Origin: Grammothele lineata
Taxonomy: Eukaryota > Basidiomycota > Agaricomycetes > Polyporales > Polyporaceae
Length of the DNA: 64,000 nt
Reading direction: 5' to 3'
Assembly: GCA_002150815.3 (NCBI GenBank)
Contig: NDFF03000091.1
Span: 310,001 to 374,000, forward strand
Part shown: piece after piece, positions 36,097-47,739 of the stretch
Layout: each line of letters opens with the position of its first letter
Numbering within the stretch: position 1 is the first letter of the stretch
The notes under the pieces: generated by a model
Told to the model about the DNA's origin: nothing
Databases searched by the model: none
What the model saw: the letters and a program-made list of their open reading frames with translations, nothing else
Translations under genes and position numbers: made by a program

Positions 36097-36951
36097 ATGC
36101 CCAAATTCAGCAGTATATTCCGCTTCTACTCCAGGTCGCCCTCGTCAGAGAATGCTCAGCTTCCTCCTGAGCCCCCTTCACGTGTGAACAAGGGCCCTAA
36201 ATCTGTGCGTACGTTCTTCACGACAGCCTGCAATGCAGCTATTTACGTATACCGACATCTACCTAGCATTCAAAGAAAAACAGTGCAGAGTGGTATCCAT
36301 ACGTCTGCCGCTACCCGGGCTGCAACAGACAATTCTCGTTCCGCCCAACTTCGCACAGACACCCAGCTCACGTGCAAGCGTCCGCCCGACCGGTATGTTA
36401 TGTCCAACTTCCTCTGCCACAAAACCATGTCTGAACTAACCCAATGTCATCGCAGCTTCCGCCATTAACAGCTGCAACAGCTCCTCCAGCTCAGCAAACA
36501 CCTTCCGCATGCCACCCGGTCTCCCCGCCCTTTCAGCCGGGTCCTCCCCCCTATATGCAAACGCATGCGCCAAAACGGGGCTTGTCACCGAGGCTCAACA
36601 GTCGGCGCTCGGCTCGCGAGCTCGTCGAGGGATACAAGTATCCGTGTCCACAACCCTACTGTGATCAGCAGTTCAGCCGAAACGCACAGCTGCAGACGCA
36701 CCTGAAAGCGACGCACGGGGCTAAATCGGTAAGTGTGTAACTCTCGCGGGTCGTCACACGGCCGTCACCGTCTCTACGTGCTCACCGGTTCGCGATCGCA
36801 GACCACCGCGACCCCGCAGAGCGCAGCTGCGCGGGCAAGGACCGGTCCCTCGGGCCCCGCCGTGTGGACTGCAGAGCCATCACGAAAAGTCGCGGCCGGC
36901 GGGGCCGGTATTTCTGGACGCACAAGCCGACTCGGATATAATCTCCTGTGA
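36097..36951 (+). CDS. Small C2H2 zinc-finger protein
   Basis: Four exons (36097-36204, 36267-36392, 36456-36728, 36802-36951) join in frame to 218 residues. The N-terminus is basic and Ser-rich (MPKFSSIFRFYSRSPSSE). A first finger-like unit is YVCRYPGCNRQFSFRPTSHR followed by HPAH; its His spacing is short. A linker rich in Pro and Ala follows. The second finger is a standard C2H2: CPQPYCDQQFSRNAQLQTHL followed by KATH (C-x4-C-x12-H-x4-H). The tail is Ala/Gly/Arg-rich and ends RTSRLGYNLL. Such proteins are usually sequence-specific transcription factors, but with two separated fingers the DNA target cannot be guessed. Splicing is supported by preserved finger frames on both sides of each intron. 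Confidence 0.75.
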
Positions 36952-38104
36952 TCGGGAAAGACCAGTGCCTCGGAATGAACCACTTACGACCCCTAACGAA
37001 TTTGGATACTGGAGTCATGATTGTATTGGATGATATTTGTTCACTTTTTGCATCTTCTCTAATTCAAAGTATTCTTGATGGCACTGCAGCACCGAAGATC
37101 TTGAAAGTCATCGTGCCGGGTGGGCCGGCCTAGTGTGCGCACCGTACACCCGAGCTACTATGCCGCTACATGCACCTCTTATCCTCCGGCACGATATCGT
37201 AGCTCATGCGCATGCCGCGGTGACGTTGAGCTGCGGCACATGTTACGTATGCGTACTTTCCGGCATTGTTCAACGTAGGCCACTGAAAGTCTCCGGCGTG
37301 GTTCGGATACGGCATACCCTCACCAACTCTAAAAGTGATGTGCGACAGTCCAATGAGATGTCAGCGGACACATGACTATCGGGGCCGGCGTCCGAGACTT
37401 CAGTTGGTCGCTAACTCGTTACGAAAATTACGTTGAAGGGTGGGAGCAGGCTGAGCACTTATACCTTGCGCAAACCGGAGTCTGAATGTTATTTGCTAGT
37501 AGCTTCAGGAGACGATAAAGACCCGCTGGTAGTGGCAAGGTCACCGAGGATCGACTAAGAAGGTTGTCTAGCATGTTCCGTGGTAGAGGTTGAATAACTG
37601 CTAAGTGCTATGGTCGCGGTACATCAACGGTACATGTACGGGGGAACGGGCGCCAGAGCATCATGATGATGACTATACACAACGGCGACCAAGCTCACGG
37701 ATGGATATTTCAACTGGCGAACCAATCGCAACCTGACTTATCCCTGCTTCCCCAAGCCTGACCGGAATCCTACAACCCAAGTTTCACCAACGCCAGCACT
37801 CAAGTACTCACGATCAACCCAACGGTGAAGCATCTCTGCCAGTGGGTCGAAGAGTTGTTGGCCTTACTAAGCGCGTTATCGTCCTCCTTGAGAAGATGGT
37901 CTTCGACGAAGAGTGGCTCTGGGTCGACGGGTCCGTTACCGCCTTACGACCCAATCTTAGTCAGTACAAATCCCGATCGGGTATGCGGGACTATAGGGAG
38001 TGCGTTTCTGGTTTCTCATGGCTGAATGTCTCTGTGGTAGTCACTTCTCGACGATTCGTTGCCCTTGTGTCCACGCATTGATCCCGATTTACCTCGATTA
38101 CCAT
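36952..38104. other. Long intergenic region
   Basis: About 1.15 kb without a recognisable gene. Only short frames with no motif are present on either strand. Its right end leads into the aldo/keto reductase promoter. Confidence 0.5.
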
Positions 38105-38133
38105 TGACGTCAGCCTGTTCTCGGGCATATAAA
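38105..38133 (+). promoter_or_regulatory. CRE-type palindrome and TATA box of the aldo/keto reductase gene
   Basis: A perfect TGACGTCA palindrome, the ATF/CREB bZIP site, lies at 38105-38112. A TATAAA box lies at 38128-38133. The ATG is at 38219, so the TATA box is 86 bp upstream. In fungi this combination is typical of stress- or nutrient-regulated genes; the binding factor is inferred only. Confidence 0.55.
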
Positions 38134-38218
38134 GGCATCGCTGTCTCCACTCTACGGCAGCTGCCTCCCACCCCCGCGAACCCAACATCCGCTACCCCCA
38201 GACACACGTAGTCTCGAA

Positions 38219-40021
38219 ATGTCGTCATCACTCGCGCCACGTCCTCCCGTTGCGAACGAGCTCGGTCGCTACAGAGTGGGTAGTTAACAATTCTTGCTTT
38301 GCTTCCAGTTCGCTCACGGCGATTCCCATGATGCGCAGATTCTCTCACCGTCTGCTGGTGGTATGCGGCCGCTCCCTTGATGGCTCCTTTCGACAACTGG
38401 CTGACAATGATCTATTCGGCGTTCAGTACGTGTTTCGCCTATATGCTTGGGCGCTATGTCTTTGGGACAAGCATGGTCGCAAGGCATGGTTGGAGGTACG
38501 TGAGGCCTGATCACGTTGCCTCAGATGGCTGATATCGTCGTGTTTAGGTGCTGATCAGGCAGAGTCGTTCAAAGTGAGTGCACGCGCGAACTTGTGGTGT
38601 CTTGATCATAATTGTTTCACGCAAATAGTTCCTGGACATCTTCTGGGAGAACGGAGGCAACTTTATCGACACCGCTAACAACTACCAAGACCAGGAGGTA
38701 CGCATATACTCTGACTTCTGCTATCAGGATGGCTCGTTGACATGAACGCGTGGATCCACCTAGAGCGAAAGGTTCATTGGGGAATGGATGAAGGCTCGCG
38801 GCAACCGTGACCAGATAGTTCTTGCTACCAAGTACACAATTGGATACAAGAATATGGAGAATGACATTAAGCTCAAGGTATGTTTATAGCCTTGAGTAAT
38901 TTCGTGCGCGCGAAAAAGGAGAAAGAGAGCTCATCTGTCCGTGTGTTCAAGGTCAACTACCAGGGCAACCACAGGAAGAGCTTGCATCTCTCTGTGGAAG
39001 ACAGTCTGAAAAAGCTCCAGACCAGCTATATCGATCTGCTTTACCTGCATATGTACGTCTCGTCGAATCAATCGGCCGTCCGCAAGTGGCACTCACTGAA
39101 TGGCGTATTCAGGTGGGACTACTCAACGTCCATCCCTGAAATTATGCAGGCTCTCGATTCCCTGGTCAAGGCAGGCAAGGTCCTCTACTTGGGTATCTCC
39201 GACACTCCCGGTATGTTTCTTCCTTCCATGTTTGCGCTCGCTGCCTGATTTCTCCTCGATTAGCTTGGTTGGTCGCAAAGGCTAACGACTACGCTCGTGC
39301 CCACGGGATGGCCCAATTCGTCGTATGTACGTTATTAGATATCTTCTGGTCAGATCACGATCACATTCTCAACTGACTTCGACGCAGACCAAGGACAGTG
39401 GAGCTTGACCAAACGCGACATGGAGCGCGAGATCATCCCTATGTGCCGCATGGAAGGCATGGGCATCTGCCCCTGGGGCGTCATTGGCCAGGGGCGGTAC
39501 AAGACCGAGGAGGAGATGAAGGCCGGCGCGGCGCTCCGCTACGGCCGCACTCAGACTGATGCAGAGAAGAGCATGAGTGCCGCGCTCACGAAGGTCGCGC
39601 AAGAGATGGGCGGCGACGCGTCGCTCGGGTCGATCGCCATGGCGTGGACGCTGCACAAGGCGCCGTACGTGTTCCCGGTCATCGGCGGGCGCAAACCCGA
39701 GCAGCTCCTCGACCTCATCAAGGTACGTTCTCTATATAGTCTACCAGCTTGCGAACAGGGGAATGCTGACGCCAACGCGACGCGCAGGGCCTGTCCATTA
39801 CGCTCACTCCTGAGCAGATCGAGACGCTCGAGGCGGCAGCGCCGTTCGACTGGGGCTTCCCGTACGAGTTCTTCGGTCGGGACCCCGCGCTCTCGACTGG
39901 CGTCGGAAGCATCTTCGTCCAGGCTGCGGGACACACCAAATACGTCATGGCCTCGCAGCCCGTCAAGCCAGGCCCGGTGGCAAGCGAGCTGCAGGGGGGT
40001 GGTCCGTTTGGAAGCCGTTGA
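38219..40021 (+). CDS. Aldo/keto reductase, aryl-alcohol dehydrogenase type
   Basis: NADPH-dependent reductase of the fungal AAD group, cytosolic, expected to interconvert aryl aldehydes and alcohols (for example veratraldehyde) during lignin-related metabolism. The start is [20 protein letters not shown], followed by [20 protein letters not shown]. Catalytic residues are visible: Asp and Tyr in [16 protein letters not shown], Lys in [10 protein letters not shown], and His in [14 protein letters not shown]. Further family blocks are [53 protein letters not shown] and [19 protein letters not shown] sequence; the C-terminus is [14 protein letters not shown]. About nine short introns interrupt it, all resolvable in frame. 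This includes one inside LSPSAG/VRVSP that restores the family sequence exactly. It is convergent with the P450 gene. Confidence 0.93.
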
Positions 40022-40151
40022 AGACTGGCGTATGGCGCTAAGATGCAAAGGGAAGAAGAGGGCCGATGTACGAGTAAATTAGGGCATGTTTCGGATTCGG
40101 GTTTCAATCGATTGTACATATAACACTAGATTACAGGACAGCTTGGTACGC

Positions 40152-42366
40152 CTACAAAAGGAGCTGCTCCGCCCGCGCAGAACGTGGTTTCACGACGTAT
40201 TCATGGATGTCGGCATGTCTGCAATTGAGTAAGCGCAATTCAGCGTGAGTACATATACAACAGCTAGAGGGGACTCTCACAAAGCGGCGGTCATTGACTG
40301 AGGCTTGTGTTCAAGCTTCTTGGGTAGGCCGTGCTCGTCCAATGGGGGGCTGATGTTGAATGTGTGGAGGATAGAAGCCGCAAGGATGAACAACGAATCT
40401 TCGGCGAAGCGGCGGCCGGGACAAACCCTAGGAGAGGAAATATCAGCGACGTTCGATTTTGGCGCGCGATGACAAGCGCAGGCTCGTGTTTGACTTGACG
40501 GATGACGGGACCACGGCAGGGTCCAGTAGTGGACGCATCACATCATGTGGACACGAGCCAGTGCACGAAGTTGCGACGGCGGTAGTAGACGGAGCTCACC
40601 TCCGACCGAATCCGAACCCGAGGTCCGCCGGATCGCCACCGCTGAGGTCCAGGCATCCGTTGACGTCTAGGAACCGCTCCGGGATGAAGGCGTCCGGGTC
40701 AGGGTATACCTCGGGATCATGCAACATAGCCCTGCATAAGCATTGGGATGAGCCAGCGTGTGCGATGACAATACCCAGACGAGCTGTTTTACCTAACGTT
40801 GACAACCACTATTGTCCCAGCAGGAATATGATATCCGCGGTACTCGTCATCGTCGCGAGCGCTGTGCGGGACCGCGACGTGGCTAATAGAGTGCCACCTC
40901 AGAACCTCTTTGAGTACAGCGTTGAGGTATGGGAGTGAGGGTCGGTCGTCGTGCGTGGGCAGACGGTCGCCACCAACGACACGATCGAGTTCTTCTTGTG
41001 CTTTCAGCTGAACCTGAGGATGCATTGCGATGGCAAGAAGGAATGCTTGAGAACTGATGTACGTCTAACAACATTGGTGAGATCGTCTGAAACTACTCAA
41101 AGTCGGGGAACAACCTCACGGAATCGGAGGCCCCTATACATATGTACATAGTGGGATGATAGTGAGTTGAGGTGATGGATATTGAAAGCCAATGCTCGTA
41201 CCCATGTAAACTGTCATTGATATGTCTTTGACAAACTTCTCGAGGTCAGGCTCGCCTTGTGCCGAGAGCTCGTCCGCGTTCACGGTTTCAAGGACGCGCG
41301 ATGTGAAGGAATGTTTTCCGAGCCCGGTGTTCTGCGCGTACGTCCATGTCAGCAGCACAATCTCGACATGGCTACGTCAAGGATAATTACTCACCAGCCC
41401 CTCCATAGCTGCCTTGAACAACCCGTCCGAACTGGTCTCGACAAACGTCTTAGCATTAGCGGCGTACCGCTTGTATTCTCCTCCAGGAAACCACGCGGGA
41501 AGATAACGAAGAACAGGCGCCGCTTCGACGAGAAACCGCCCAGGAGCCGTGACGCTCTCTGTTGTGAGCGCTATGCCCTCCGCCATTCGGAAATACTTGT
41601 CGTCGGGTTCCGTTACTTCAATTCCGTACGCAATGCGCATCAACGTCCACGCCAAAGCGCTGTGAACAAGCATTGCACAAGCATGAGATATTCAGAGCGA
41701 GGATGGGAATACAGGAGTTGAACTGACCACGTCAAGTGCGCTTGCAAGTTCTGCCCGGGCTGAGACATCGCAGAGAGGAGCTTCCGTGCAGACGTGAGTT
41801 GAATAAGCTGATGGTGCTGGACGGCATCTACGTTGAAGTACTGATGAATGACTCGTCGATGGAGACGGAAGCGGTTGCCATAACTCAAGGTGGCCGACAA
41901 GCCACCGAGGCCACACCTGTCAGAAAATTACAAGGTTAGCGTGTACAGCCACTGTACTCGCCCGATCTGCGAGTAACGTACAGCTCCGCCATATACGACC
42001 GAGGCCGATCAGAGTAATTTGCGGAGCGTTTCTCTAGTAGCTCGCGAGCGGCGTTGGGTGAACCTAGGATGAGCATGTCCAGGCCTAAGACGCTCAGGTA
42101 TACAACGTCTCCTAGAAAAATGATGAGTACAATAGTAGAGACTAGAGGAGTGTAATTTGGTTACCGTATTTCTGCGATAGCTGCTGGAAGCCCGTTGACA
42201 GGTCTTTGCGAGGAAGATCTAGCACATTGCCGATGAGAGGGAGTGGAGGAGGGCCAGGGGGTAAACGGAGCCGCCTTCGGCGCGATCGCGTATGAAGAAT
42301 CGTAGCGACGGCTACGCCGAATAGTACCCAATGCCAGGAGAATAACTCTGAGGGAGAAGAGGCCAT
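40152..42366 (-). CDS. Cytochrome P450 monooxygenase
   Basis: Haem-thiolate monooxygenase of the ER membrane. The N-terminal anchor is SWHWVLFGVAVATILH, followed by basic residues and the hinge LPPGPPPLPLIGNVLDLP. The I-helix region is spread over short exons and reads MGASDSVSSQAFLLAIAMHP. The ExxR motif is in LNAVLKEVLRWHSISHVAVP (E-x-x-R), the PERF motif is DAFIPERFLDVNG, and the haem-binding loop FGFGRRVCPGRRFAED contains the ligand Cys. The last intron (donor GTGAGA after SMTAAL) leads to a final exon reading HADIHEYVVKPRSARAEQLL, with stop at 40152-40154. Stopping at 40289 instead would truncate the usual C-terminal strand. More than ten introns are present. It resembles the large O-methylguaiacol/CYP5144-like families of white-rot fungi, but I cannot assign a CYP family or a substrate. 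Confidence 0.9.
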
Positions 42367-42420
42367 GGGAGTCAGTCGAAGTGAAAGAGGAATCTTGCAA
42401 GGCAACCACGATTTGCGGGG

Positions 42421-42428
42421 TTTATATA
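42421..42428 (-). promoter_or_regulatory. TATA box of the P450 gene
   Basis: The minus strand reads TATATAAA, 55 bp upstream of the ATG at 42366. This implies a very short 5' UTR. Confidence 0.5.
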
Positions 42429-43689
42429 TGCACGGTAGTGGTCTTCATTAGTAACACGGGGAGCTGCAGAACCACATTCCGTTAGATTGTTTTCAGCGGC
42501 CAATGGCTCGGACAGTGGATACATACCCGTTCAGCTGTGGTGGCTGATCGGACCGTAACGCGTATCTTCTAGCACGACGACTGCATTCTCCGAGGCCGCT
42601 AGGCTGTACGGTGGTGCTGTTTTTAGTCGAAAAAATATATTGCATCTTTTCTACCGGTCAGGAGGGTGGACCTACGGTGCATCGGTTTGAGAAGAGACTT
42701 GACCCTAATAGATCACAAGCACGCCATCCTATTCAATATCAGGGCATATTTGCAACGGGCATAACTTGGAGCTCACTTGGTCATTACGTTATCATTTAGA
42801 TTGCGAGGCTGTGGATGCTACAGCTTAGCGGAAATTTCTAGCCCACATGAAGTTTTCCATCCTAGGGCGCACATGGTGCTGCCGTCTCTTGAACTTGAAG
42901 GGGAGGTCGTACCACCCACTCAGAGCGTCTGCCATGAATGACCAGCTCAGTGTCAGGGTGCCACGGGTTGGTACAGACCAGAAGAGGGCCAACAACCAAG
43001 GCTTTGTACTTGGCTGTAACACCACTCTACGGCGGTAGCTTCCAAACCGCATCGTCTTGCTGACCACGATAAAACGTCTAGAAGACAGTGCGATGGGCAC
43101 CAAAACAGAACGCTCTTGAAGTCTGAAGCCGTTCAGGGGCGTTACACAGGAGCGAAACTGGTCACGACTTCGCGACACATGACTGTCCTTGAAGAACGGC
43201 GATACACGTCATAACCCTCAAAGTGCATGTCACGCACTAGACTACGGTCTAAGACCAATGTCAGCTATCGGGCAGTAGGAAAACAAAATGAGCGTTCACT
43301 CACCTTTCCGACCGGTATCAGCGACCACTATGACTTGGCATGAGTCAACGCTACGAGGCTCGCTCTTCCGTGGCATACGCAAGCTCAGGGCTCATGCCAG
43401 TCAGGGATCATCAGGAATCCGGCACTACCCCACCCAACTCAGTCCGTTGTCGCTGACTGTGGATACTAGGTAGCTGAGTAATGGGAACGTGTTAGTACAT
43501 GCATGGTTATAGCAAAGACAGATGAGGGGATGACGATCGCCCTAGGATTAGACCCTAACCCGACTGTTCCGGCCCCTAACCTGGGAAGGCCGAACGCGCC
43601 GAATTCTCTCACTCAGCTCCGGGAACGTCAGCGGCTCTACGAGTACGAGTCTGCAACCTCCACGTTCGCCTGCTCTCACCGCTACCACC
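42429..43689. other. Long intergenic, divergent promoter region
   Basis: About 1.26 kb between the P450 and Grx5 genes. Only short frames without motifs are seen on either strand, and no repeat or RNA gene is recognised. Confidence 0.5.
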
Positions 43690-44347
43690 ATGTTCAGGAC
43701 AGCCCTCCGCACCTCCGTACGTGTGCAGGACGCCCCCCTCGCCGATGCGCGCTGACGTTCACCCCACCTCTTCAGTTCGCCGCGCTCCGCACGCCGGCCC
43801 GCATGCCAGCGGCCGCGCTCTCGCCTTCGGCCGCGCACCTCGCGCGGCGGTTCCTGAGCGACGACGTCCGGGCGAAGATCCAGCAGGCCGTGACGGCGAC
43901 GCCAGTGGTGCTGTTCATGAAGGGCACACCGGACGCGCCGCAATGTGGCTTCTCGCGCGCGGCGGTGCAAGTGCTGGACATCCATGGGGTGCCCCCGGAA
44001 AAGATGAAGACGTTTGACGTGCTGGAGGATGGCGAGCTGCGGTCGAGCATCAAGGAGTTCTCGTGCGTGTTTTGCGTTTTAGGCTTTGTCGAAGTTCTGG
44101 GAGTGCGCGAAGCTGACATTGGCGCGTGCAGTGATTGGCCGACCATCCCCCAGCTCTACGTGAACGGGGAATTTGTTGGTGGCTGCGATATCCTCCTCAA
44201 CAGTACGTCTCTCCTTCCTTTGCGAGATATCACGGTCACTTATCGAAATGGTTTGCAGTGCATCAGTCGGGAGAGCTCGACGAGCTGCTCGTGAAGAACG
44301 GCGTCATCCCGCCTGAAGAGCCGGAAGCAGAAACCTCTTCACAGTAA
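43690..44347 (+). CDS. GRX5: Mitochondrial monothiol glutaredoxin (Grx5 type)
   Basis: Monothiol CGFS glutaredoxin that passes [2Fe-2S] clusters from the Isu scaffold to target proteins in the mitochondrial matrix. The N-terminus (MFRTALRTSFAALRTPARMP, then LARRFLSDD) is basic and Ser/Ala-rich, as expected for a presequence. The core has ATPVVLFMKGTPDAPQCGFS (active-site Cys), then [53 protein letters not shown] and the tail EPEAETSSQ. Four exons: the first is 27 nt (43690-43716), and later junctions restore IKEFSDWP and ILLNMHQS exactly. It is convergent with the Zim17 gene; the two stops are only about 145 bp apart. Confidence 0.95.
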
Positions 44348-44492
44348 AAGTCTCATGTGTTGCATTGCTCGGACGACTATCACAGCTTGCCATCCCCCAA
44401 CTCCATGTATCCATATACGCATTACTAATAGAGGTCTCGCGGAACGTACCATAATCGTGTGAGTGGAGGAGAGGCTGCGTAAAGCCCGATGT

Positions 44493-45084
44493 CTATTCGG
44501 GGGCATACTCGACGACACCTGAGGCATCTATTGTACCTCTCCTGACCTTCTCGCCCTTTGCACGCATCAAATCCTCAACCGTCTTCAACTTCTCCTCCTC
44601 AGTGCTCTCTTTGAACCAGCCCAAATGGTCGGCGATGAGATGTCTGCAGGAGACACAAGCGATTGGGGGAGTGATACTGACGAATGTCGCTGAAGGGTGC
44701 TCACCTGTTCTTGCACCCCGGACATGTCACAATGACGATTCCCTTCTGGTAACTCCGCTTGGTGAATTCATGTGTCGAACGAGTAGCGCACCCCTCAACT
44801 GTGCAAGTGAAAGTCATTGATAGTCGAGGTTCTTGCGTCTGGAATTTAATGCTTGTTCGAGCATTAGACGACGCAGAAGTATCTGAGGTGTGCTCCGAAT
44901 GCGTGGGCGCAGGTATGGTAGGAGCGTCGTCTTTGAGTCTATGGGAAGACACAGAGAACGCGCGAACACTTGGCTGAAGACGGAGAGCGGATATTGAGTG
45001 AGGATAGCGTGGATGTGCACGAGCAACAATCAGGGGTTGCCGGAATAGCGAGGTAGCTTGTCGGAAAGGAATCATGGCGTGCAT
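44493..45084 (-). CDS. ZIM17: DNL-type zinc-finger protein Zim17 (mitochondrial Hsp70 escort)
   Basis: Chaperone that keeps mitochondrial Hsp70 soluble and supports protein import and Fe-S cluster biogenesis. Two exons (44705-45084, 44493-44643) give 176 residues. A long basic N-terminus (MIPFRQATSLFRQPLIVARA and RAFSVSSHRL) looks like a mitochondrial presequence. The zf-DNL domain contains FTCTVEGCATRSTHEFTKRS, YQKGIVIVTCPGCKNRHLIA, then DHLGWF: two Cys pairs (C-x4-C, C-x2-C) and the conserved HLIADxLGWF. The intron splits the NR|HLIAD stretch in frame. The start is at 45084, with a second ATG at 45075 equally possible. Confidence 0.93.
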
Positions 45085-45497
45085 ATAGTGGACCAGAAGC
45101 CTAAGCTAGACGTTGCGAAGACTTTGGGAGGGATGACGGCGGGTGTGAAGATGCTGACGCGCCTGCGCTAAGGAAGCTGGAATTGAAAGACGCGACGCGG
45201 CTTAGTCATGGACACCATCACGTGCGCCTCCCGACGCGGCTGATGTCCTCGTTGCTCGCGTTTCTGACGGACCACGACGAGAACACGAACGCTGGTATCA
45301 AGGCAGGCTTTCCCGGACACCTGGAGGCGCGATGCGACGGCCAGAGTGCCCTCAACGCCTCTGCCCTTTGCGGAGACTGGGCTGAGCGGGGAACCAGCCT
45401 ATCATGGCGTCATCTTTAGCAGATCGAGATCTGTGGCGATTTTTGAGTTGCAATTGACCGAGAGAGGGCACAGTCGACAACTTTCCCTTTAATCGCC
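45085..45497. other. Intergenic, divergent promoter region
   Basis: About 410 bp shared by the divergent Zim17 and purine-biosynthesis genes. No specific motif is recognised. Confidence 0.5.
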
Positions 45498-47739
45498 ATG
45501 TCCGCACCCATCGGTGGGCTTTATGAACACGTAACACCGCCATCGTGTACTGACTGACCAGCAGCGCTGCTGTCCGTCTACGACAAGGCCAACCTCCTCG
45601 ACCTCGCGAGCGGCCTTCACGGCGCCGGCGTCCGCCTGCTCGGCTCAGGAGGTACCGCGAAGAAGATCCGGGAGGCTGGTATTCCCATCGAGTACGTCTT
45701 CGTCTTATATCTTATCACCTTCCAACTCGTCATATAGCAGCAGAGATGTCGCGGATATCACAAAGGCACCGGAGATGTTGGGCGGGCGAGTTAAGACTCT
45801 TCATCCTGCAGTGCACGGAGGTGAGTGCGCGCCGGCATTCTCGTCCATGGTTGGGTCCCATGTAGCGCTGCATCAATCACAAGCTGGGCAGAGCGTAGGT
45901 AGATGCGCACCATGCTCACACATTTGTCAGGTATACTTGCGCGGTCGATCCCTTCCGACAAGGCCGACTTGGAGGCACAAGGCATCTCCCCGATCTCCAT
46001 CGTGGTCTGCAACCTCTACCCCTTCACTTCAACTATCGCCAAGCCCAACTGCACGCTTGCGGACGCCGTCGAGGAGATCGACATTGGTGGAGTCACGCTC
46101 CTGCGCGCGGCAGCGAAGAACCATGACCGTGTTTCCATCCTCTCCGACCCGGCGGATTACGCCGAGTTCCTGCAGGCGTGGAAGACGGGAAATGGCGACG
46201 TTGGTCAAGCCGTTCGTAGCAAGCTCGCCCTCAAGGCGTTCGAGATGACGGCGACCTACGACGAGGCCATCAGTGGCTACTTCCGGGAGCAGTATGCGTC
46301 TGCGGATCTTCCTAAGGAGAAACTTGCAGGCCCCGTTCAGCGCATGGCACTTCGGTACGGTGCCAACCCGCATCAGAAGCCAGCTCAAGCCTTTGTGACT
46401 GAAGGAGAGCTACCGTTCAAGGGTAGGCATGATATAATCTGGCTGCAAATACTCGTACTCATGGTATCGTAGCGCTTTCTGGATCCCCTGGATACATCAA
46501 CCTTCTGGATGCGCTGAATTCCTATGCCCTGGTCAAGGAGTTATCCGAGGCACTTGATCTTCCCGCGGCTGCTTCTTTCAAGCACGTATCGCCTGCGGGT
46601 GCTGCCGTTGGTGTTAAGCTGGACGATGTAGAGAAGAAAGTTTACGGCGTTGAAGACCTCAAGGAGCCACTGACCCCTCTCGCATGTGCCTATGCTCGCG
46701 CTCGGGGTAAGAGTCCTCGACTACCTGATAACGGCACTAATGCTAACTTGATATGTTGACATGTCAAGGTGCCGACCGTATGTCGTCCTTCGGCGATTTC
46801 ATCGCACTTTCTGCCCCTTGCGATCTCGCCACTGCACGCATCATCTCCCGCGAAGTTTCTGACGGCATCATCGCCCCCGGATACTCGCCGGAGGCGCTTG
46901 ATGTGCTCGCCAAGAAGAAGGCCGGAAAGTACTGCGTGCTCCAGGTATGAATTCTATCTCTGGCTTCACAAATAATGCTCACGAATTCTCCGGAAGATCG
47001 ACCCCACGTACAAACCGGGCGAAATCGAGACACGCCAGGTGTATGGCGTGTCGATGCAACAACGCCGGAACGACGCCAAGATCGACGCCAGCTTGTTCAA
47101 CAACATCGTTACGAAGAACAAGGAGGTGTGTACATGTACACGCCTCGTCTTCATTCATCAGCTTACGCACTTTGACGTCGGGTAAAGCTCACGAACCAGG
47201 CGTTGACCGACCTTATTGTTGCCACGCTCGCACTCAAGTACACGCAGTCCAACTCCGTAGCATACGCCTACCGCGGCGCTATCGTCGGCATCGGCGCCGG
47301 CCAGCAGTCACGCATTCACTGCACCCGCCTCGCCGGCACCAAGGCCGACCTCTGGTGGCTCCGACACCACCCTCGCGTGCTCGCGCTGCCGTTCAAGAAG
47401 GGCGTCAAGCGCGCGGAGAAGGCGAACGCGATCGACCTCTTCGTCGCCGGCGAGCCGCTCGAAGGTGGCGAGCGCGCGCAATGGGAGGCGAACTTTGAGG
47501 AGGTGCCCGCGCCGCTGACCGCGGAGGAGCGCAAGGCGCACGCGGGGAAGCTCGATGGCGTCGCGTGCGCGAGCGACGCGTTCTTCCCGTTCCCGGACAA
47601 CGTGCACCGCGCGCGGAGGAGCGGCGTCAGGTTCGTCGCCGCCCCGAGCGGGAGCGTGATGGACGCGGAGTGCATCAAGGCCGCGGACGAGCACGAGATG
47701 GTGTTTGCGCACACCAACCTCCGCCTGTTCCACCACTGA
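45498..47739 (+). CDS. ADE16: Bifunctional AICAR transformylase / IMP cyclohydrolase
   Basis: Catalyses the last two steps of de novo purine synthesis in the cytosol: formylation of AICAR and ring closure to IMP. The coding region begins with a 16-nt exon (45498-45513, MSAPI) spliced to [20 protein letters not shown]. The N-terminal MGS-like cyclohydrolase domain includes [37 protein letters not shown] and VVCNLYPF. The transformylase domain includes [28 protein letters not shown] (the catalytic Lys-His pair), [36 protein letters not shown] and [11 protein letters not shown], and ends [13 protein letters not shown]. About seven introns are present. Yeast has two isozymes, ADE16 and ADE17; I cannot say which numbering applies. 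Confidence 0.95.
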
